From positions 5,770,461-5,834,460 of the forward strand of contig NC_049980.1 of the NCBI RefSeq assembly GCF_000003815.2: a DNA stretch of 64,000 nucleotides, written 5' to 3'. How positions within the stretch are numbered: the first letter of the stretch is position 1; every line of letters begins with the position of its first letter. This stretch comes from Branchiostoma floridae (lineage: Eukaryota; Chordata; Leptocardii; Amphioxiformes; Branchiostomatidae). Under the pieces are notes generated by a model. That model did no database searches, was not told the origin of the DNA, and was given only the letters and a program-made list of their open reading frames with translations. Made by a program: the position numbers and the translations under genes. Of this stretch, positions 1 through 12,379 are shown piece after piece.

Positions 1-1659
1 TAGTGGTCCATTTGATAATTTTTAATAAAATGATTGACAACCCAAGCGGCAGTGGAAAATGTGCCTAATTTTTTATTTTATTTGTGAGTTTCACTGTGCA
101 ACTTATGATGTAGGAAACTCTCAAATAAAATACTTCTTGGTTTTCTATCTTTGGTATTGTGTTTGTGGTGTTGATTTCTAGGTGTCGGAAAAGTGTTGAC
201 ACAAGGTAGAAGTGGTGTAGGTTTGGGCGCCCCCTAGTAGGTTTCTGTGGAATTGCAGGATTCCTTTTTTTATACATCTATATAACCCCCTACTTTTGGT
301 TGACCCCATGCAATGTCGACAGTATACTATTATAATATCAACCCTTTTCTCATACATCTTTTAAAAATGAAGTATTTGGGGCCATTTTGACTACAAATGT
401 ATGTTTTTGACTCCTATGCCCTTGTATTAAACCAAATGACCTGAAATTTGGTATTAAGGCCATACCAATTTAATTGACTGTTTCACGGAAAATAAAATGA
501 AAATAAAAATTACCACTCAGCAAATTTTCCCCATTAATGAATCCATTCACCAACTTTCTGGTGTAGCAAATTGGCCTTTATATTATAAGTTCCTTAAAAT
601 GTGAGTATTATTATTGCAGTAACTGTTATATTTTCCATGGGACAATACTTTTGTAATTTTCATCGAACATGCAGGTGCTGTTACTGTACAGTAAAAGTGT
701 TTTTGTACTTTTGTAAAGCTGAAAACTTTTTATTCTTCATGTTTTGGATTAGCCCTTATCTTTACCCCAACCATTTTACAATTTTTTTTTTCGCCCTGTC
801 GCTCCATATTTTTTATGAAAAAATCCATGAACCAAGAAATTAAATCGGTGTGGCCTAAGGTGTGTATAGAACTTGAGTCCATAGTACCGTATTTTCTCGA
901 AGAAAGTACGCACTTTTAAAACATTTCAAAATTAAAAGGCCGGCTACAAGTTGTTGCAAAAGTGGGGGTGCATGCTTTATTTTATGTTGTTGCACGGATG
1001 AATGGTTAAAGAGCATAAAATAAAGCAAGTTAGAGCTACAATTCTATGAAGGTTCAAAACATCCACATTGGTCTTGTCTTGGTGTTGTCTACCAAAAAAC
1101 TGTCTAAACATGATTTACATAAGAGTGACATTTGCATACAATCCTTTTGAGTGACTTTGACAATTGGTTTGTCCATTTAGATGTACCTGATTTCTTCTAC
1201 CAGTTCATTCTCAGTGGATTTTTAAAAATTATGAGATATAAATTATGCAAATTTGCATGATTAAGTAGGATTCTCTATATTTTAAGTGTTTTCCAGTCAC
1301 AAGACTTCAAAATATGTATTGTATATAATTAAAGATTGGCAAGATTAAGAGAAACGTATTATAAAGGTGTCATTTGCATATTTGATGCAAAATACCATAA
1401 TTCCTAATGACATATTATTTGTCATAATCAATGATGAACATTCAATTTGTGTAAGCTAGTTGTTAAATGGCCGTGTCACCAAGCATTGAGTATGTTAATG
1501 TGAAAATTTGAAAGACATTTGCATAATAATGCTCTAAATATTTCACTGAGGTGTAATATCTCTTAGCTTTATTTTTAAATTACAACCAACCACAAACTGT
1601 GGCTTAGGAGATTCAAAAAAATATTCATAGTCATAATCAAGGTGACAGTAAAACAACAT
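1..1659. other. Gene-free AT-rich stretch
   Basis: No exon or long codon-like frame is seen on either strand. Bases about 180-262 look like a reverse-oriented fragment of a dispersed family that recurs at 34650-34850, 42930-43340, 56230-56590, 59935-60120 and 62590-62850 (the phrase around CACTTCTTCC and CCTAGTAG is shared). The rest is AT-rich non-coding DNA, either intergenic or an early intron of the UBA6 gene whose first exons are not in the window. Confidence 0.5.
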
Positions 1660-1665
1660 TTTATT
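1660..1665 (-). promoter_or_regulatory. Candidate poly(A) signal for the single-exon GPCR
   Basis: Reading on the minus strand gives AATAAA about 220 bases past the stop codon of the GPCR gene at 1882-3147. Position and match are typical, but AATAAA is common in AT-rich DNA. Confidence 0.4.
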
Positions 1666-1881
1666 GTTCAAAATTGATGCAAACAATTTACAGTGCATTT
1701 TTTAATATCTATTTTTGATCAACAGTTGGTTGGCATAAAGAACTCATTTTCCATTATCTAACACCACAGATAAACCATAGAATACTGTATAACAGTTACA
1801 TTACTTGCCATTGTTGTAGACTAATCAGTATGTACATTTTTTTCCGTGGTTCTAAAGTCAGTTCGTTTCAGTCTATGTCCA

Positions 1882-3147
1882 CTATGGCAAGATGTTGTTT
1901 CCCACTTGCGGCTGACCATCTGGAGCCAGACCTGGTGTGTTTTGTCCCTCTCCATGTGCAGAACCTTGCTGTAGATTTGGGGGACCTCCTGTTCCAGCTT
2001 GGTCTCCCTGTGGGTCCACACGGTTTCCTCGCATCACGGTGACAAGTGTCTGATGGATGCCTGTAATTTTTTGCCGGATTGCATTCCTTAACTCCTCCGT
2101 GCGGATGAGTGTTGCCATGGGGTTAATGAGCGAGTTCAGAGAAAAGAATAAAAATGCTGTTTCCCGACCAATCCACCCAGGGCACATATTTGGGTGACTA
2201 GCGCACACTGCCATCAGCAGGAGTGGTAACAGCCAAAACACAAAAGACACAACTACATAAATCATCACAGTCCTGGACTTGTACACCCTTGCTTTATATT
2301 TCCTCAGGGCCTCCTCTTGTGCAGCATTGTTTGGCTGATTACCCCCCACGTTTTGTACAGGACCATTTTCTCCTTGTACCCCTGGGGGGACCCCTGCCTG
2401 TTCAAGCCTTCTCTTTTCTCGCTCTCTGACATCTATATACACACTTATATTTGTGAACAGCAAGACCATGCACATCAACAACAGTATACATGGACCCATG
2501 ATGTTATAGGCTCTGGGAAAGTAATTACTACAGTTACCAGTGGTCAGGGTCCCCATATGGAGACAGTTCCAGCCCATACTGGGGGAGAAGGCATACAAGG
2601 AGAAAACAATCCACATAACAGTCATAGCTACACCTGCACGCAGGTTGGCACTGTCAGCATGGATGTGGAACCATATGGGATACTTTAGACCAACATAGCT
2701 GTTTACAGACAATAGAGATAGGGCTGATGCTGAAGCCATCTGACTAAATATGATGAAGTTTAGATAAGTCACTGAAAAGTCATACATTTGATTGTGTCCA
2801 ACATGACCTACTGTGCGATACAGGAGTCCAATGCCTGCAAAAACATCTGCCATTGCCAGGTTTGCCAGGAAGAAGTAGATGGGTTTGCGCAGTTCTTTTG
2901 TACCGATGATTCCTAAGATCACAACAGCATTGGCGATGATTTCGATAAGTCCTATCAGGAAGAAGACAACGTCAGTCCCTGTTCCCAGTCTCACAAGGTC
3001 CTCGTGCATGGAGCAGGCTTCGTCAGCTTGTGCGATGGATGCGGTATTGTTCTGTAGATGCCACTTGTAGCAGGATGGCAAGTCTACAAACTCAGGAGCA
3101 GATGTCTCCTCGGGGAGCATCCATGGGTCAGAGCTGTTGTTGAACAT
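1882..3147 (-). CDS. Rhodopsin-class GPCR, EDG/MECO-like, atypical motifs
   Basis: A single-exon frame of 421 residues starting at ATG. Seven hydrophobic segments are visible. The extracellular N-terminus of about 55 residues has N-glycosylation sites (NNSS, NNTAS). TM2 has NLAMADV, including the usual Asp 2.50. The second extracellular loop contains SMGWNC, a phrase close to the MGWNC of lysophospholipid (EDG) receptors; TM6 has FWLLP. The third loop is long and Gly/Asn/Gln-rich, and the tail is rich in Gly, Pro and Gln. Two hallmark motifs are missing: the DRY/ERY position reads NSY, and the TM7 NPxxY reads NPMATLI. It belongs to the plasma membrane; the ligand cannot be predicted and a true lipid receptor is only one option. 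It lies about 5.5 kb upstream of the first UBA6 exon seen, on the opposite strand. Confidence 0.85.
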   Translation of the reverse strand: MFNNSSDPWMLPEETSAPEFVDLPSCYKWHLQNNTASIAQADEACSMHEDLVRLGTGTDVVFFLIGLIEIIANAVVILGIIGTKELRKPIYFFLANLAMADVFAGIGLLYRTVGHVGHNQMYDFSVTYLNFIIFSQMASASALSLLSVNSYVGLKYPIWFHIHADSANLRAGVAMTVMWIVFSLYAFSPSMGWNCLHMGTLTTGNCSNYFPRAYNIMGPCILLLMCMVLLFTNISVYIDVREREKRRLEQAGVPPGVQGENGPVQNVGGNQPNNAAQEEALRKYKARVYKSRTVMIYVVVSFVFWLLPLLLMAVCASHPNMCPGWIGRETAFLFFSLNSLINPMATLIRTEELRNAIRQKITGIHQTLVTVMRGNRVDPQGDQAGTGGPPNLQQGSAHGEGQNTPGLAPDGQPQVGNNILP

Positions 3148-5609
3148 GGTGGAGCTGATTCTGGTCGTCTGCAGTCTGAGGCAGGTCGTGAGATTCCTGA
3201 TTTGTGGACGACTCTGGTTGAGTTTGTGGCCGGATTTGAAGGCAGGAGCGACGATGCGTCTGCACCTGATCGTAACGGGTTTAATTCTGCGTGAGAGCGC
3301 GGAACGTCACGACAGCGCTTTGCTCAGTGAGTCTTGCGTGGGCCGTTACCATGGGTACACACATATATATATAGCAAGCCTTGAAAACTACCAGTAGTTA
3401 CCATGCTGAGGGATGCCAATTGCTTTGAACCTTTTGTCTCTTTTCCAAGAAATATGCCTGCATTGCCAACCTTGTTGGCATACAGGTAGGAAATATGAGA
3501 AAAATTATTGAATAAGACTATGAATACGTCCTTATTTAGTGTCCTTGAGTTGGAATCATCTCTTTATTATTCTCTTCTTATTCAATCTGTTGTTACAGAA
3601 TTTCTAAAGCTGTAAATTAAAGTAATATAATTGCTTGACTAGCAGGGTGCATATATGCAGAGGTTGAATACAATATCATATTTACTACATCATGACTGTG
3701 AAGATGTGGTTTATCAAGTCTTTATAGGGGTTTCTTTCCAAGTTGCAGATCGCTTTTTAAGTTTCCCAAGGGGCAAATATATTGCTTTTGCTATAGATGT
3801 TTTTTTTTTTTTTTTTTACTTTTTTCTCAATAAACTTTATTCTTCTGTCATGAACCAATCTGAGCTTAGAACTGGTTTTGACTGTGACAGCAAATACGTG
3901 ACCCACTAATTTTAAAAAGTACTAGCTGATGAAATTATATTGCCATAATTGTAATTTCAGCAAAAGCTGTATTCTTTCTGGTAATTTCAGGTTTTAGATC
4001 ATAGCAAAACCTGGCATATTACTGGCCCAGGTAGGAAAACATCCTGGGTTTTCTAAAAGAATTGCTGCCTTTCTGGTTTGGATTAAACTTTCCTATGATG
4101 TCATATTTACCTCCATGAAATGTCATGGAATGGAGGTTATATTTTCTGTTATGTGTCTCTGTCTGTGTAGATGATTACTCAAGAACGGCTGGATGGATTG
4201 GTTTCATACTTGTTGTGTTGGTGGGGTGTGATGAAAGCTCGAATCAATGAGATTTTGGGAGCCGTATCTGTCGTTATAATCGATGTAATAATATCAGAAA
4301 TCACCCCTATATTTGAGATATATTGGTACAGGCATCGTGCTTTATGTGTTTGTTAATGGGCTTAGCTCCAAGCAGATGGTGAGGTGACAGCTGTTAGCAG
4401 ACGGGGTTGGCGCCAAGTATTCATCTTACAGTTGGTGTAGGGCTGTCAGAGGAAAGTGTGCATCTCGTTTTTGTACCGTGTGAACAGCTGATGTTATGAC
4501 ATATTGGTGGAAAATCAAATCACCATCTGACTAAAGTTGGCCACATCCCTTCTTCTTTCTGAGTTTCCCAACTTCCTCCCTCCACACCGCTCTGAGGCAC
4601 ATAGTCGAACCTCAATAATGCTGACAACCTTAGACATTTTAAATGCCAAACATCAAGCTTAAGGAACACCACGCTACCATATGCCGTCGACCTCTTAAAC
4701 GCACATTACACAATTAAGTGTCACATTTTGATAATTACTAATCAGATTGACATCCTCTGTGTCATTAAATAAATACACCACTACTTTCCCATAACATTTA
4801 TATTATATAACCATTACTCTCAAATACAACCGACTATAAACATACATACCATCCACAAAAAAGCAATGAATATTTCATGGAGGTATGAGGTCCCCGAACT
4901 CTAGTTGTAGATGCTTTGATTTGATTGGTCCCTACTGTTGCCATGCCTACATAACATTTGATAGACCAACACAACAGCTATTAGGTAGAACCTGCACCCC
5001 TCTTAATTGGTTTTTCACCTTTTCACAAGAAATATTCCCTCATTGCCGGTCTTGTTGACAGGAGGCATGTTCGGAATGTAAGGGGTGACGTTAGTGAAGC
5101 TGCCAGCAAGTGAATCTATTTCTTATGCAGCAACAGTGATATGCTGCTTTCAAAGGGACATTGAAGTATTTTATGTTTGAATGCTCAGTGCGATTCCTAG
5201 CTGCCACTCATGGATGTCCCTGAAATGTAGTTTGCAACTCTGAGGTTACTATCGAACACAACATGTAATTAATGTACATGTTTGTGCACAATGTTATGGT
5301 ACAGCAGCACAAGATGGGCAAAACTGGGAAGCAAACTTTTGTATGTTTTTTTAATGAGGCCATATTGATTTGAAATCAGTAATGGCATGCTCTAGGATCC
5401 CAAAACTGAAGCGAGCGTGCAAATAAAAAGAAATTTTGGCCTGAAAACTAAGTTGCCATTATTATGAAATGGTCAGGAATGTTTAACAAATGACTGAACA
5501 CACACCGTATGTTATAGCAAACAATAGACTCTTCATTTTTGTTTTTTTCACATCTTCTTTGACCCTGAAATTGACTTCTATGACTGCCTCACGTTGTAAT
5601 GCGGCTAGG
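3148..5609. other. Non-coding stretch between GPCR and MITE
   Basis: No convincing exon is seen. There is a poly-T run near 3800-3817. Two similar short segments (about 3445-3490 and 5025-5075, sharing AAGAAATAT and CATTGCC...CTTGTTG) look like fragments of one dispersed repeat. Short open frames at 3655-3909 and 4171-4356 have no splice context or recognisable domain. The first 250 bases upstream of the GPCR start may hold its promoter, but no clear TATA element is visible. Confidence 0.45.
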
Positions 5610-5825
5610 TACTGTAAATGCAGAAATGTTTACGGTTGTTTTATGCTCGCAGATTTCACGTTGCAATTCACCGCAAACTTAAAACCACCACGAACATTTT
5701 TCTATGGCAGTAAGAGACTACAGTGCATGGTGCTACTGTGAACCTAAATCTGCCGCGAATAGTCCTTTTTCCAGCTACTGCGAAATTAAATCCCCGCGAA
5801 CTTATAATTAAATGCATTTACAGTA
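5610..5825. mobile_element. Palindromic MITE, TACTGTAAATG family, copy 1
   Basis: The ends are TACTGTAAATG and its exact reverse complement CATTTACAGTA. The interior is built from diverged inverted arms carrying phrases such as CCGCGAA and GCGAATAGTCC. A better-preserved copy lies at 39290-39501 in opposite orientation. Outer TA bases could be target duplications, as in Tc1/mariner-type MITEs. There is no coding capacity. The LINE insertion begins about 35 bases to the right. Confidence 0.75.
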
Positions 5826-5859
5826 AATGAAAATGTCTATATGCTAATAAGGTTAATGA

Positions 5860-8421
5860 AATGAGGCTTTTATGTCGACTCTCACAGATGTCATAAAGAC
5901 GGTTATTCCAAGTAAAGTAGTCACTATCCGCCCTAGAGATAAGCCCTGGATGACATGTGAGATCAGGCGCTTACTCAGGAGAAAGAGGCGGCTCTACGGA
6001 CGGTACAAAAAAACAAATAACTCTAGTTTATTTTGTGCATTTAAACGAGTTAGAAATAATTGTATAGATTTAATTAGAAAAGCGAAGAGAAATCATCGGC
6101 ATAGCCTCTGTCTCGACCTTGCCAATCCAACTTCTAACCCCAAGAAATGGTGGTCAGTTTCCAAGGAAATCTTTCTTGGCAAGGCGGACCGGGTTCTGCC
6201 CTCTTTACTTGAGAATGGAAATGTTATGACAGACGACAAGGCCAAGGCCGATATTCTTAACAACTACTTTGCATCTCAAACGTACCTGAATACCGATGGC
6301 GCCTCTTTCCCAAACTTTGTACCCAGAACAGAACTAGCTCTCAATTCAATTAATTGTTGCCCCGCAAATGTCTACAGTGTACTGTCAAACCTCAATATAA
6401 ACAAGGCCACAGGGCCTGATGGACTAAGTAATAGGCTTCTGAAGTGTATAGCACCTTCAATAGCACAACCACTGTCGCATTTGTTTAATGTTTCATTAGA
6501 ATACGGCTGTTTTCCGTCAATTTGGAAATTTTCAAATGTTGTCCCTGTGTATAAAAAAGGTGATAAGCAGGCCAAAGAAAACTATAGGCCTATTTCACTC
6601 CTGTGCTGTGTGTCCAAAGTGTTTGAACGGATAGTTTATGCCCCATTATCTGCGTACTTACATGGCAACAACCTGCTAACCGATCGAAATTCTGGATTTA
6701 CCCCCGGAGACTCAACAGTTAATTCATTGACACACCTTGTTCATAAGCTGCACAAAGCAGTAGACCAAGGTTTTGAAGTACGCACCGTTTTCTTGGACAT
6801 ATCAAAAGCTTTTGATAAGGTATGGCACGATGGTCTCCTTTTCAAATTAAGCCAACTAGGGATATCTGGTTCACTTCTTCAATGGATACAATCTTATCTC
6901 ACAAATCGGAAGCAGAGAGTTGTCATTAATGGGGCATGTTCCGACTGGCTACCGATTGACGCAGGTGTCCCACAGGGGTCGCTTTTGGGCCCACTCCTTT
7001 TCCTAGTTTTTATTAACGATTTAGTGGACAACTTGCAAACTGATGCCAATCTTTTTGCTGATGACACGTCTCTTGTGGAAGTAGTTTTGGATCCGCTCGT
7101 CTCAGCAAATAGATTGAACCATGATCTTAGAATGGTGGGTGAATGGTCGGACCAGTGGCTGGTAACTTTTAATCCCCTTAAAACTGAACTGATGACATTC
7201 TCCATGAAAAGGGTCAAAGTCTATCACCCACCATTAGTGTTTAAAGGAGTTGTGCTTAAGGAAGTTGACTCTCACAAGCATTTGGGCTTAAACTTGAAAC
7301 GTGACTTGTCCTGGTCATATCACGTGTCTACATTGATTACCAAGGCAATGAAGCGAATCAATCTTAAGAGGATATCATATTTTGTTCCTCGGGGAACATT
7401 AGAAACTCTGTATGTCACTATGATTCGTCCATTACTTGAATATGCTGACATTGTTTGGTGTGGCCTTCTCGGCAAAGATTGTGATCTTCTTGAGTCTGTC
7501 CAGATGGCCGCGGCACGAGTTTGTACCGGAGCCATGAGAGGCACTAAACATGAGAGCTTGTTAGCCGAGGTTGCATGGGACACACTAGCGGACAGAAGGA
7601 AAAAGCACCAGTTGATTCAGTTTTGGAAAATTATGAATGGTCTCGCACCACTGTACTTACATAATATTATCCCTCCACGTATCTGTGATACGGTCCCTTA
7701 CAACCTTCGCGCAAACCAAAACCTTACTTCCATTGCCTGTAAAACTGAAAAGTACAAAAGATCCTTCCTACCTTCAACTGTTCACTTGTGGAATGAACTG
7801 CCTACGAATGCTAAAGCCGTCCTTTCGATCAACACTTTCAAAAAAGAGCTGGACTCACTATTCAACAAGCCGACAAAATACTCCCATTTCTCTTATGGCC
7901 AAGGTCGTTCCGCAGTTCATCTTACAAGGCTCCGTCTAAACTTCAGTCAGTTAAACTACCATCTATTTCAACACCATTGTATTGATTATCCTACATGTAA
8001 ATGCGGCTATCATTGTGAAACAACCGAACATTATCTACTACACTGCACACTCTATACTAGCCAAAGAAGTTCTTTGTTATCGGCTGTCTCAAATATTATA
8101 GTAGACCTAAAGCACCTCAACGACACTACTTTATGTACTTTACTGTTATCAGGATCAACATCTCTCTCACATCAACAGAACTGTAACATTTTTGATCTTG
8201 TCATTACCTATATCCATTGTACAGGCAGGTTCTCCTAATTGATTCAGCACCAACTTGTCTTGTTTAATATTTATTTTTCTGTTATCCATTTTGTACTTAT
8301 GTATGTAATGTCGTTTACTATTCTTGTTTTATGCGCATGTTTCTTGAGTAGAAGGCTTAATATAAGCAATTTGTGCTTTCCGCCTCATACTCGCAAAATA
8401 TATGTGAATAAATAAATAAAT
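5860..8421 (+). mobile_element. CR1/Jockey-type LINE, 5-prime truncated
   Basis: A non-LTR retrotransposon copy containing one long reverse-transcriptase frame (5872-8238), a short 3-prime untranslated region and a tail of repeated AATA units (about 8405-8421). An imperfect duplication, AAGGTTAATGA at 5849-5859 and AAGGTTGATGA at 8422-8432, flanks it and is a likely target-site duplication. The apurinic endonuclease domain expected upstream of the RT is absent, so the copy is 5-prime truncated. It sits about 250 bases before the first UBA6 exon seen. Confidence 0.8.
5872..8238 (+). CDS. LINE ORF2 fragment: reverse transcriptase, open
   Basis: 788 codons without a stop. RT motifs appear in order: NKATGPDGLSNRLLK, ENYRPISLLCCVSKVFER, TVFLDISKAFDKVWHDGL (catalytic Asp), DAGVPQGSLLGPLLF and the catalytic LFADDTSL box with its Asp pair. 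The C-terminal part has a Cys/His cluster (CKCGYHCETTEHYLLHC) as found in several LINE families. The motif style fits the CR1/Jockey group. The N-terminal endonuclease is missing, so the product could not drive normal target cleavage by itself. The absence of stops suggests a young insertion. The Met at 5872 is only the first in-frame ATG of the truncated copy. Confidence 0.85.
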   Translation: MSTLTDVIKTVIPSKVVTIRPRDKPWMTCEIRRLLRRKRRLYGRYKKTNNSSLFCAFKRVRNNCIDLIRKAKRNHRHSLCLDLANPTSNPKKWWSVSKEIFLGKADRVLPSLLENGNVMTDDKAKADILNNYFASQTYLNTDGASFPNFVPRTELALNSINCCPANVYSVLSNLNINKATGPDGLSNRLLKCIAPSIAQPLSHLFNVSLEYGCFPSIWKFSNVVPVYKKGDKQAKENYRPISLLCCVSKVFERIVYAPLSAYLHGNNLLTDRNSGFTPGDSTVNSLTHLVHKLHKAVDQGFEVRTVFLDISKAFDKVWHDGLLFKLSQLGISGSLLQWIQSYLTNRKQRVVINGACSDWLPIDAGVPQGSLLGPLLFLVFINDLVDNLQTDANLFADDTSLVEVVLDPLVSANRLNHDLRMVGEWSDQWLVTFNPLKTELMTFSMKRVKVYHPPLVFKGVVLKEVDSHKHLGLNLKRDLSWSYHVSTLITKAMKRINLKRISYFVPRGTLETLYVTMIRPLLEYADIVWCGLLGKDCDLLESVQMAAARVCTGAMRGTKHESLLAEVAWDTLADRRKKHQLIQFWKIMNGLAPLYLHNIIPPRICDTVPYNLRANQNLTSIACKTEKYKRSFLPSTVHLWNELPTNAKAVLSINTFKKELDSLFNKPTKYSHFSYGQGRSAVHLTRLRLNFSQLNYHLFQHHCIDYPTCKCGYHCETTEHYLLHCTLYTSQRSSLLSAVSNIIVDLKHLNDTTLCTLLLSGSTSLSHQQNCNIFDLVITYIHCTGRFS

Positions 8422-8677
8422 AAGGTTGATGACCTGCCTTCCCTCAGTGTATACAGTGCCATAATTCATGGTTAGTTCCTATAACTACCTTATTATATAA
8501 ACGATCTTGGTTGTTCATTTGGTGGTGAAAGGAATGACCATGTATTATGGAACCATATACACTTCAGGACAGGTCATTAACCCTTAATTGTTAAAATGTA
8601 TCTGATGTGTTTTTTGCCATTTTGTATAAGGTTGTGTATGGGGAAATCACAGGCTCCCATTTCTTTTCTTTCCTCAG

Positions 8678-11600
8678 TTTGTGACCGGGGATGTGTATGG
8701 GGTTTTCTGCTGCTGCTTCTGTGACTTTGGGGATGAGTTTGAGGTGCGCGATGCCACTGGAGAGGAACCGAAGGAAGTTTTCGTGGCCAAAGTTACCAAG
8801 GTAATGTACATGTACATATGACAATAATTGTTAGGCTATTAAAAATCTTAGGTGACAATGTATAAATAACAATACACTGTGAGAAAATACATGTAATTGC
8901 TACAGTCTGAGTCCTATAAATGTCTTATCATCCTCATCCCTCTGTAGGGTCAGTACCCAGTATTCATTCCCCCATTTTTGGTTTACAGCAAAGTATTGTG
9001 GAAAATGCCCCATAATCGCTACAAATCTGAGTGAGTCCTATCACTGAGTGGTTTAAAGAGGTCTGTTGCAACATACAAAAACACCATTTAAACCATATGA
9101 AGGCATTTCCTATAATAACACCATGTACATCCATAACTTCCCACTGTAGCCCCTGTAGTGTCCATACCCCCAGCACTAGTGTCTGTACCCCTACATACAT
9201 GTACATCATGTACTTCTACGTCATTTTGGCATAATTTTGCCAAGTGGCTAGGTTAACAGGTCAGGTCAAGGGTATTCCTGGCATTGAGGCGTTGTGTTCT
9301 TGGGAATAGCCCTTTCCTTCCCTCACTCCACCTCGATGTAAAAAACTGCACGTGGCCTTGGCTGGCCATAGGGAGTTGAAAGGGGGTGGACAGAGATGGT
9401 TGGGCACCACCTTCCTGATATCATTCCCTAGACACTTGGATAGCAACTCACTATTACCCATATGTGGCCCTCAAAAAGGCTATTTGTCTATACAACAGAC
9501 ATGTGTCTGTACATACCTTTACCTTTTTACCTATTTTGCTTCCAGGCCAGCCCCGGTGTGGTGACCTGTCTGGAGAACCGGATGCACGGGTTTGAGACGG
9601 GCGATGTGGTGACCTTCAAAGAGGTCACAGGGATGGACGCTCTCAACGGAACCAGTCACAAAATTAGTGGTAAGTGTAAAATGCAGGAGTATGCAAACCT
9701 GCCCAAGAAGACCAAGTTGGGACTAATGAAATCTGGTCTATGTGGACAGGTGGTAGCTTTAGACAGGATTCCTTAGGCTCGTGCCATTCGGAAAAAAATT
9801 GACCTGAACCTGGACCTAGTATCTTTCAAAACTTGTGAATGGGCGATACCCAAAGGATTGACTGTTTGGTGGAGTATCTGACACCCACTGGTGTTTTAAA
9901 ATCCTTATAATCTATACTAAACCACACTGATCTTCCTCTGTTTTAGACCAAGTTTGATTAGAAACTTGGTAAAAATGGAACTGTGCTCTTGTTATTTTCT
10001 TGGACCTGTAAGCCCCAAAACATGTGAACGCCTGATGGTACATGTATTATCTGTTCATTTTCTAATCAGTTCAAAATCGGTTCAACAAGGAAAAAGCTGG
10101 TTTTGTACCACTACCCACCCCTACCGGCTATGCAATACAAATGATACAAGCAAACAAATATACACAAGTGATGATGACTAATTTGTTGGCTTCTTCTTGT
10201 TTTTCTGCAGTGATATCCTCCTATGCCTTCTCTATCTGTGACACTACTGATGAGAAGTACCAACCTTACAAACACGGCGGGATCGCACGGCAGGTCAAAG
10301 TACCAACCACTGTCAACTTTGTAAGTATGTCCCTTGACATCTGCCAGAGCTTTAGCAACATGCAGAGTGTTAAGACTAGATGGTGATTGTTTATATTGAG
10401 CTTTATATACTTTAAACAGTGCATGCAAAAAATTAATGCTATTTCCTTGAATGTGTTGCCATATGTTATGCCCAATAAGATATATTTATCTGCCAGGTTA
10501 CATTCATGTACAATGTATGAAAACAAAGTGGGTTTGAGAGTCAGATGTATAGTATACAGCACTCCCAGTTAAGATTTTAAAAAATTGTGTACATTGTGAT
10601 CATTGTGATGATAGATATAACGCTAGTTCACCTTTATCCGCAGGTGCCCTATATCCGTTGTATTTAGAAATAGGATATTTAGGGATATCAAGCCGACGGA
10701 CAACGGTTTCAAATTGCAATTTTTCTTAAATACTGCAGTTTAAAACCACCGTCCGCCGACTTGATATCCCTAAATATTCCACTTTTAAATAAAGGTTACT
10801 CCGTGGATAAAGGTGAACTAACGTTACATGTACATGTATGTAACTTGTTGGAATTACATGACACTGTATGTTATCAGGCATATACACTTTTGTGATCATA
10901 TTTTCTACCATTCAACCAGGATTCCCTCGAGAAACAGCTGACCAGTCCAAACCTCCTGATAGTGGACTTTGCCAAGATGCAGGTTAGTTATAATTGTTAT
11001 TTGACAACTTAATATCATTATGTCTGTTTCCATCCAAAATTATTCCAGCATGTGCATATAGAATACAACGCGAGGTATTCCGTATCGCCCAAGGGTAGGA
11101 TTGCCCGCCAACCGAAGCTTGAAGGGCGATCCGAGCCACAGGAGGGTTGGAACCGAGGGCGATATGGAATACCCTGTGTTGTATTTGCCATATTTACTTA
11201 TTTTACTTACACGTCGTATATCATGACAACCCGAGCAAAGTCATGTTTATCGCAAAAAAAAAAGAGAAAAAGATGTGACATCAATGCACATCGTGTCAAC
11301 ACCTTTATTCATTAATTCAAACAAAAGAACCAAGCCAACAGTTTAATGGCTGATTGAATTGTCGATAGTGGCGCACACAAGTGAGGTCCAGTTGTTTGAA
11401 TCAAAATATGGGGCTCCGAGCAGTACTAATACAGACCGGTTGGAACATGGATATCAAACATAAATACGGCCAGGGTATGATATAATTTTCAATGTACCGG
11501 ATAATACTGAATCATTATTATATTCTTTGCATCGCAGTCATTTACTCATTTTTTATTGATCAATAATTTTTTTTCTTATGTGTATGTCAGGCACCCTCAA

Positions 11601-12318
11601 CCGTACACCTTGGGATGTGGGCACTGCACATGTTTCAGAAGGAACACAGCAGACTTCCTAAACCTGGGTAAGACCTACTTTCCTTCTTATTCCACAGACT
11701 TCACTGAAGAAGGAATTATGGCCTCAAACATGCTTCTGATAGGCAAAAAATATGTGTTTTGAGATTGGACATCATTACAACAAGTTTAGCCTCTTTCCAG
11801 TTACGGCGATCATATTGGATTTCCCGGGGTCATTAGAGGTCAAGCACCAAAACAAGGCTGCAGTTGGGCATTATCTTAATATATAGTAATATATTTATAT
11901 CATATAGCCTCTATTGCAGAAATGGTATACTATCTTTGGTGTAAATTTTGCCCCACCCCCACCCCCCCTCTAAGGTAAAATTCCGTCCGCTGTTTGTTTG
12001 AGATTTGCAATCTGGGTGCTAATTAGCCCGCAATACACCAGGCAAGCTCATTTTTCTAAGGCTGAAAAGGTAGGGTGGATATGGGGGAGAGTCAATCCTG
12101 TGTGCTTTGCCTTTGTCTTTACAATTCTTCTCTTTCCTTAGAAACTCAGACGATGCTGCCAAACTGCTGGAGTTTGCCCAATCACTCAACAGTAAGATGC
12201 ATGAAAAGGTAAGTGAAATGTTGATATATATCTACATGATATGTAGAGGAGAAACCAATTTCATCCGTGTAGTAAATGTTGATTTGGTAAGACACTTCAA
12301 ATGGTTCATTTTTTTATG

Positions 12319-12379
<61 letters not shown>

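Noticed and set aside
3655..4356. Open frames of 84 and 61 codons considered as UBA6 N-terminal exons
   Set aside because: No E1 motifs, no phase match to the exon at 8678, and the first includes a poly-T run.
6372..7583. Minus-strand frames inside the LINE
   Set aside because: Antisense shadows of the reverse-transcriptase frame.
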